64,000 nt of DNA from DAOUBP01 sp964474695. Its GTDB lineage: Bacteria; Chloroflexota; Anaerolineae; CG2-30-64-16. The stretch spans positions 96,039 through 160,038 of the forward strand of contig CAYYTK010000007.1 of assembly GCA_964474695.1 (NCBI GenBank), given 5' to 3'. Under the pieces are notes generated by a model. The model was not told where the DNA came from, made no database searches, and saw only the letters and a list, made by a program, of their open reading frames with translations. This document shows positions 58,993 to 64,000 of the stretch, in pieces (the first letter of the stretch is position 1; every line of letters starts with the position of its first letter). A program made the translations under genes and the position numbers.

Positions 58993-60975
58993 ATGGCTAA
59001 AGTCAACATCGTTCCGAGTATCGATCCGGCCGCCTGCGGCATTCTGGACTGGGCCAACGCAGCCGGTATTCAGACCTCTTTCAGCCGCGCCGCGGACTTC
59101 AAGCCTTGCACTGTCGGCAATGGCCAGTCGGGTGTGTGCTGCAAAAACTGCTATATGGGCCCATGCCGCATCACGAAGGACGGGCAGGTGGGCATTTGTG
59201 GCGCGACTGTCGAGACCATTGCCGCGCGGAACCTGGCCCGTGCTATCGCGGCAGGCTCGGCTGCGCACTCGGATCATGGCCGCGACCTGGCCTTTACCTT
59301 GCAGGCAGTGGCGACGGGGGAAGCCCAGGGCTACGAAATCCGTGATGAGGCCAAGCTCTATTCGGTCGCGGCCAAGCACGGCATCCCGACCAAGGGGCGC
59401 ACGATCAAAGAGATCACACTCGACATCGCCAATAAGGCAATCGGCGAATTCGGCCAACAGCGCGGCCAGTTGAGCTATATCTCGGTGGCGCCGCCCAAGC
59501 GCCAGAAGATCTGGAAAGAGCAAGGGGTGATCCCGCGCGGCATCGATCGTGAGGTGGTCGAAATCCTGCATCGCACGCACATGGGCGACGATCAGGATGC
59601 CAGCCACATCCTGACCGCGGCGATTCGCACCTCGCTTTCGGATGGTTGGGGCGGCTCGATGTGGGCCACCGATATCTCCGATATCCTGTTCGGCACCCCC
59701 AGCCCCAAGGTGGGCGAGGTCAATCTGGGCTGCCTGGAAGAGAATCAGGTCAACATCATCGTGCACGGCCACGAGCCGACCCTTTCCGAGATGATCGTGA
59801 CCGCGGTGCAGGATCCCGAGCTGATCGCCTATGCCAAGAGCAAGGGCGCAGATGGCATCAATCTGGCGGGCATCTGCTGCACCTCTAACGAGGTGATGAT
59901 GCGCCAGGGCATCCCGTCGGCCGGCAACTTCCTGAACCAGGAGCTGGCGATCCTGACCGGCGCCATCGAGGCGATGGTGGTCGACGTCCAGTGCATCATG
60001 CAGTCGCTGGTCGGCGTGGCCGAACATTTCCACACTGAGATCATCACCACCAGCCCGAAGGTGAAGATGACCGGTGCGACGCACATCGAATTCGACGAGC
60101 ACCACGCGTTGGATATTGCGAAAAGCATCGTGAAGCGCGCCTGTGATAACTACACCCGGCGCGGCGACACGCGAATCCCCCAGAATGCCGCACAGACGGT
60201 GGTGCCCGGTTTCAGCCACGAGTACCTCAACTACATGCTGGGCGGCTTCTATCGGCAGTCATTCCGGCCGTTGAACGAGGCCATTGCGACCGGTCGCCTG
60301 CGCGGCGTGGCAGCCGACGTGGGCTGCAACAACCCCGGCATGACCCAGGACAAGGCGCACATGGACGTCATTACCGAGCTGCTGAAGAACGATGTCCTGG
60401 TCGTCAGCACCGGCTGCGGCGCGCTGGCAGCGGGCAAGTACGGTTACCTGCGGGGCGAGGCGGGCCTGGACAAGGTGGGCCCAGGACTGCGAGAGATCTG
60501 CGAAACGATCGGCATCCCACCCGTGCTGCACATGGGCTCGTGCGTGGATAACAGCCGCATCCTGACCGTGCTGAGCCAGATGGCGACTGAGGGTGGCCTC
60601 GGCGACGACATCAGTGACATTCCTGCCGTGGGCCTGGCCCCTGAGTGGATGAGCGAAAAGGCGTTGGCCATTGCCGCATACTGCGTCGGTTCCGGCGCAT
60701 ACGTCATCATGGGCGTGCGCAACCCGGTCGAGTTTGCCGATGCGGTGAGCGACCTCCTCTCGCAGGAGTGGGAGCAAAAGTACGGCGGAAAGCTTGAATT
60801 CGTTGTCGAGCCAGAGGAGATCGTCAAGAAGACGCTGGAGCACATCGATAAGAAGCGCGCTGCGCTCAAGTTGCCGGCTTATGATCCCACCCGCTTCGGC
60901 GCCTCCGGCGATGCAGCGATGGATGAGTTTGTCGAGCTGCCGGTTGAGGAGCAGATGGCGGAGTTGTACGGTTGA
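58993..60975 (+). CDS. cooS: Anaerobic carbon-monoxide dehydrogenase catalytic subunit
   Basis: 660 residues of the Ni-Fe CODH family, which interconverts CO and CO2. D- and B-cluster cysteines are at 39, 49/50, 53, 58 and 69. C-cluster ligands are visible: His in Val-His-Gly-His-Glu-Pro near 258-260, Cys295/296, Cys334, Cys445, Cys475 and Cys517. The start has an AAGGAG box. Upstream is the two-CW/HMA protein; acetyl-CoA synthase AcsB follows by 95 bp. The neighbourhood suits the bifunctional CODH/ACS of the Wood-Ljungdahl pathway; the direction of flux is not deducible. Confidence 0.96.
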   Translation: MAKVNIVPSIDPAACGILDWANAAGIQTSFSRAADFKPCTVGNGQSGVCCKNCYMGPCRITKDGQVGICGATVETIAARNLARAIAAGSAAHSDHGRDLAFTLQAVATGEAQGYEIRDEAKLYSVAAKHGIPTKGRTIKEITLDIANKAIGEFGQQRGQLSYISVAPPKRQKIWKEQGVIPRGIDREVVEILHRTHMGDDQDASHILTAAIRTSLSDGWGGSMWATDISDILFGTPSPKVGEVNLGCLEENQVNIIVHGHEPTLSEMIVTAVQDPELIAYAKSKGADGINLAGICCTSNEVMMRQGIPSAGNFLNQELAILTGAIEAMVVDVQCIMQSLVGVAEHFHTEIITTSPKVKMTGATHIEFDEHHALDIAKSIVKRACDNYTRRGDTRIPQNAAQTVVPGFSHEYLNYMLGGFYRQSFRPLNEAIATGRLRGVAADVGCNNPGMTQDKAHMDVITELLKNDVLVVSTGCGALAAGKYGYLRGEAGLDKVGPGLREICETIGIPPVLHMGSCVDNSRILTVLSQMATEGGLGDDISDIPAVGLAPEWMSEKALAIAAYCVGSGAYVIMGVRNPVEFADAVSDLLSQEWEQKYGGKLEFVVEPEEIVKKTLEHIDKKRAALKLPAYDPTRFGASGDAAMDEFVELPVEEQMAELYG

Positions 60976-60998
60976 TTGGTACATTGGTAAATTGGTAG

Positions 60999-61039
60999 TT
61001 GGTAGCTTGATCGTTCATTGATGCTGACCAAGCTACCAA
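60999..61039 (+). repeat. Hairpin and TTGGTA repeats between cooS and acsB
   Basis: TTGGTAGCTTG (60999-61009) and CAAGCTACCAA (61029-61039) are perfect 11-bp arms around a 19-nt loop. TTGGTA units also repeat from 60977 to 61006. No T run follows, so it is not a typical terminator; it might stabilise the cooS message or set the cooS/acsB ratio. Confidence 0.75.
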
Positions 61040-61069
61040 TCTACCCTCTACCGTAAGCAGGAGGAACAC

Positions 61070-63379
61070 ATGTCTCGATACATCGCCACCCGCGCCATTC
61101 GCGGCGCAAACCTGCTCACGCAGGAAGCCGAGGCGTTACTGAATAAGGCCCTTAAAGAAAAAGGTCCTGACACTCCGGTAGCCTTCCCGAATACGGCTTA
61201 TTACCTGCCGGTGATCCTGGGCTTCACCGGCCGCGAGGTCACCAAGCTGGGGGAACTCGTGCCGGTGTTAGAGCATGCTAAGGATCTGCTGCACCCGGTC
61301 CCGTCGGCCCAGTGCTGGACCCCCTACCTGGGCGAGACGCTCGACTCCGGCTCCGCGACGCTGCTGGCCGCGGAGATCATCGAGGCGGTGCGTTTCGTCT
61401 ACGGCGAGGAGCCCGGTGCGATCGCCGGCTTTCATGGTGCGGGCGGCAGCTTCACCAGCCCGGACATGGCCAACGGCGCGGCCGTTGGTGCGGCGGGCGG
61501 CAACGGCAACGGCGCCGGCCGGCTTAACGGTCCGATCGATGATATCCAACTGCGCGCGTGGGGCATCCAGCTGGTGGACGGCCGCATGCCCGGTTTCGCG
61601 GCCATCGTCGGCTGCGCCAAGAGCAACGAGGTCGCGGTCAAGATCGTGCGCGAGCTGCAGAAGCGTAACATCCTGATTTTCCTCTGCGGCAATGTCAACG
61701 GCCGTTCCGTGATCCATCAACTCATGGAAGAGGGCGTCGAGATGGGTTACGACACATACATCGTGCCGTTCGGCCTCGATACCATCTCCGCGATCTACCC
61801 GTTGGGCTTTGCCACACGCTCTGCCCTCACTTTCGGCGGCATGAAGGGCGGCCAGGCCAAGGACATTCTGATTTATAACCGGCAGCGCGTCTTCGCGTTT
61901 GTGCTGGCGCTGGGCGAGGTGGATGACCTGAAGTATGCGGCCGCGGCCGGCGCGATCAATTACGGCTTCCCGGTCATTGCCGACACCCGCATCCCGCAAA
62001 TCCTGCCCACCGGCGTCACCACCTATGAGCACGTCATTTCGATGCCTTTTAACGAGATCGAAGGCAAAGATGACCTGGAGCGCGCCGAGAAGCTGGTGCA
62101 GAAATGCATCGAGACCCGCGGGGTCAAGATCAAGCTGACCGAGGTGCCGATCCCGGTGCCTTACGGCTCCGCGTTCGAGGGCGAGGTGGTCCGCAAGGCC
62201 GATATGCGCATCGAGTTCGGCGGCAAGTACAGCCGCGCGTTCGAGTATCTGCGCATGGTGGACATGGACCAGGTGGAGGACGGCAAGATCGAGCTGATCG
62301 GCCCCAGCTTCGAGGACCTACCCGAAGGCAAAGCGATGGATATGGGCATTCTGGTGGAGGTGGCCGGCCGCAAGATGCAGAGCGACTTCGAACCGGTGCT
62401 CGAACGCCAGATCCATTACTTCTGCAACGGCGCCAGCGGCATCCAGCACATCGGCCAGCGCGACATTACCTGGATCCGCATCAGCAAGGCTGCGGCTGAA
62501 AAGGGCTTCAAGCTGAAGCACTTCGGTGACATCCTGCACGCCCGCTTCATGGCCGATTTCGGTGCGATCGTGGATAAGGTACAGGTGAAGATCATCACCG
62601 ACCCGGACCTGTTCCACGAGTGGCTGGCTAAGGCGCGTGCGGCCTATGACTATCGCAACCGGCGCCTAGCTGACATGACCGATGAGGCGGTTGAGGAGTT
62701 CTATACCTGCACCCTCTGCCAGTCGTTTGCGCCGACCCATCTGTGCCTGGTGAGCCCGCAGCGTCTGGGCCTGTGCGGTGCGTACAACTATCTGGACTGC
62801 GCGGCGTCCTTCCAGATCAACCCCACCGGCCCCAACCAGCCGATCCGCAAGGGCCGCATGGTCGACCGGGAGAAGGGCATCTACACCGGCCTCAATGAGA
62901 TTGCGGTGCAGAAGTCGAACGGCACGGTGCAGGAAGTCTCGATGTATTCGATCATGACCAGCCCGATGACGGCGTGCGGTTGCTTCGAGTGCATCGTGAT
63001 GCTGATCCCCGAGGCCAACGGCGTGATGGTGGTGAGCCGCGAAGATACCAGCATGACTCCGGCCGGTATGACCTTCTCGACCCTGGCGGGCATGGCCGGC
63101 GGCGGGCTGCAGACCCCCGGCGTGATGGGGGTGGGCAAGTATTACCTGACCAGTCCGAAGTTCATCTCTGCCGATGGTGGCTTCAAGCGCGTCGTCTGGA
63201 TGTCCAGCGTACTCAAGCAAACCATGGCCGCCGAGTTCGCCGAAGTGACCGCGCGCGAGGGCGACCCGGATCTGATCAGTAAGATTGCGGACGAGACGAT
63301 CTGCACTGACGTGGATGGACTGCTGGCCCACCTTGAGGCGACGGGGCATCCGGCGCTGATGATGGATCCGATCTTCTAG
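61070..63379 (+). CDS. acsB: CO dehydrogenase/acetyl-CoA synthase beta subunit
   Basis: 769 residues. The A-cluster cysteines are Cys547, 550, 559, 569, 636 and 638. Their spacings (3, 9, 10, 67, 2) equal those I know for the Moorella enzyme at 506-597. The N-terminal CODH-contact domain (about 1-330) is present, so this is the bacterial long form and not the shorter archaeal CdhC. It condenses CO, a methyl group from the corrinoid protein and CoA to acetyl-CoA. A short Gly/Asn-rich insert (about 135-150) looks flexible. An AGGAGG box precedes the ATG. Confidence 0.96.
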   Translation: MSRYIATRAIRGANLLTQEAEALLNKALKEKGPDTPVAFPNTAYYLPVILGFTGREVTKLGELVPVLEHAKDLLHPVPSAQCWTPYLGETLDSGSATLLAAEIIEAVRFVYGEEPGAIAGFHGAGGSFTSPDMANGAAVGAAGGNGNGAGRLNGPIDDIQLRAWGIQLVDGRMPGFAAIVGCAKSNEVAVKIVRELQKRNILIFLCGNVNGRSVIHQLMEEGVEMGYDTYIVPFGLDTISAIYPLGFATRSALTFGGMKGGQAKDILIYNRQRVFAFVLALGEVDDLKYAAAAGAINYGFPVIADTRIPQILPTGVTTYEHVISMPFNEIEGKDDLERAEKLVQKCIETRGVKIKLTEVPIPVPYGSAFEGEVVRKADMRIEFGGKYSRAFEYLRMVDMDQVEDGKIELIGPSFEDLPEGKAMDMGILVEVAGRKMQSDFEPVLERQIHYFCNGASGIQHIGQRDITWIRISKAAAEKGFKLKHFGDILHARFMADFGAIVDKVQVKIITDPDLFHEWLAKARAAYDYRNRRLADMTDEAVEEFYTCTLCQSFAPTHLCLVSPQRLGLCGAYNYLDCAASFQINPTGPNQPIRKGRMVDREKGIYTGLNEIAVQKSNGTVQEVSMYSIMTSPMTACGCFECIVMLIPEANGVMVVSREDTSMTPAGMTFSTLAGMAGGGLQTPGVMGVGKYYLTSPKFISADGGFKRVVWMSSVLKQTMAAEFAEVTAREGDPDLISKIADETICTDVDGLLAHLEATGHPALMMDPIF

Positions 63380-63387
63380 TTGAATTT

Positions 63388-63909
63388 ATGCCATCACTCC
63401 TACTCATCCGCGACGTCATGCGCATCGGCGTGCCTACCTGCAAGCTGGCGGACTCCGTTGCGCATGTCGCCGCGCTGATGATCGACGGCGGGCACTCCGC
63501 GGTGATCGTGCTGGACGAGGATGCCGATACGCGCGGGTGGATCAATGAGGCGTGTCTGGCTCAGGCTTACCTCAGGATCGCAGCGCTGCCCTCTGACTGC
63601 GGCTCGCTGGCTCCTGACTCCTGTCCCCTGACCGCTGCCGATGTGATGGACGAGGACGTGCCGGAGTGCGCGTCGGATCTCCCGCTGGCCGCGGCGACTG
63701 GGATCATGGCCGACCTGGGCGTCGACCATCTTTTCTTCTTGCACCGGGCCGGGGGGCGCGCCTGGCCCGCGTCAGTGTTGAGCTTGCGCGATGTGGTGAA
63801 GGCGCTGGCCGGGCCCGAATACATCAGGAGCCAGGGGATGCACGCCGCGCGCCCCACGCCCATGGATCTGTTCCGCCAGCGGCATGGTTTGCCGAAAAAG
63901 CAGGGGTGA
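63388..63909 (+). CDS. CBS-domain pair protein
   Basis: 173 residues with two CBS motifs: Val-Met-Arg-Ile-Gly-Val-Pro-Thr-Cys near 10 and Val-Met-Asp-Glu-Asp-Val-Pro-Glu-Cys near 87. CBS pairs bind adenosine nucleotides or SAM. The linker near 68-83 is Ser/Pro/Cys-rich and encoded by a low-complexity CTGACTCCTG tract (63590-63635). It begins 8 bp after acsB, so it may tie CODH/ACS expression or activity to energy state. No further domain is visible. Confidence 0.85.
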   Translation: MPSLLLIRDVMRIGVPTCKLADSVAHVAALMIDGGHSAVIVLDEDADTRGWINEACLAQAYLRIAALPSDCGSLAPDSCPLTAADVMDEDVPECASDLPLAAATGIMADLGVDHLFFLHRAGGRAWPASVLSLRDVVKALAGPEYIRSQGMHAARPTPMDLFRQRHGLPKKQG

Positions 63910-64000
63910 ACAGGAAGTCCAGATCATCACATGCGCAATCTTGTACACTAGTGGGTTACTTGGCTTGTTTGTAGCCATTTATCGAGCACGGTCTTGCGCC

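Noticed and set aside
58762..60219. A 485-codon open frame opposite cooS
   Set aside because: It is an antisense shadow of a highly conserved gene; the translation shows no domain.

Overview
The window is a GC-rich chromosomal segment with about 58 protein genes, and no rRNA, tRNA, CRISPR array or transposase that I can recognise. Gene content points to an anaerobic or facultatively anaerobic member of the Chloroflexota (Anaerolineae/Caldilineae-like). The indicators are a CooS/AcsB pair of the Wood-Ljungdahl pathway, a large SARP/AfsR-type regulator paired with a small conserved protein, many GT4 glycosyltransferases, LiaI/PspC-type membrane proteins, PduO and TsaD in housekeeping operons, and short palindromic and low-complexity repeats between and inside genes. 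Taxonomy is inferred from gene content only.

Layout. (1) 1-13465, plus strand: a surface-polysaccharide operon with the end of a glycoside hydrolase, an ABC-2 permease and its Wzt-type ATPase, a methyltransferase-glycosyltransferase fusion, further GT4 enzymes, an NAD-dependent epimerase, a methyltransferase and a multi-pass membrane protein. (2) 13506-15555, minus: three membrane proteins of the LiaI/PspC/toastrack kind; the first is broken by a 34-bp inverted repeat. (3) 15821-27485: mixed genes, including a BY-type tyrosine kinase with an eight-tyrosine tail, a TRAM/RumA-like methyltransferase lacking the catalytic cysteine, a PEP/pyruvate-binding protein, and a ComEC whose C-terminal hydrolase domain looks decayed. 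(4) 27657-38440: a separate intact ComEC-like hydrolase, a free-standing threonyl-tRNA editing domain, a six-gene minus operon ending in tsaD, then degV, a phosphoesterase, a PduO-type adenosyltransferase, nfo, a HAD protein and an EamA transporter.

(5) 38601-48048 is the most unusual block. A GH13 enzyme is followed by a tight five-gene cassette with two M48 metallopeptidases, two zinc-ribbon proteins and two unknown small proteins. A divergent SARP regulator and a small conserved protein come next. Two nearly identical promoter elements, one before the GH13 gene and one before the small protein, have the classic SARP geometry: 7-bp direct repeats 4 bp apart, ending 8 bp before a -10 box. 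This supports one regulon.

(6) 48249-54371 holds a GH5 enzyme, a VapBC pair, a DUF255 protein, a DUF3090 protein and RfbC. (7) 54549-63909 holds a HEAT-like protein, TatA, a histidine kinase with an ANTAR response regulator, and then a two-CW/HMA-like protein, CO dehydrogenase CooS, acetyl-CoA synthase AcsB and a CBS-domain protein. The leader between the ANTAR gene and the CODH genes contains two small hairpins, the second mutually exclusive with an intrinsic terminator. This suggests that the ANTAR protein controls the Wood-Ljungdahl genes by antitermination.
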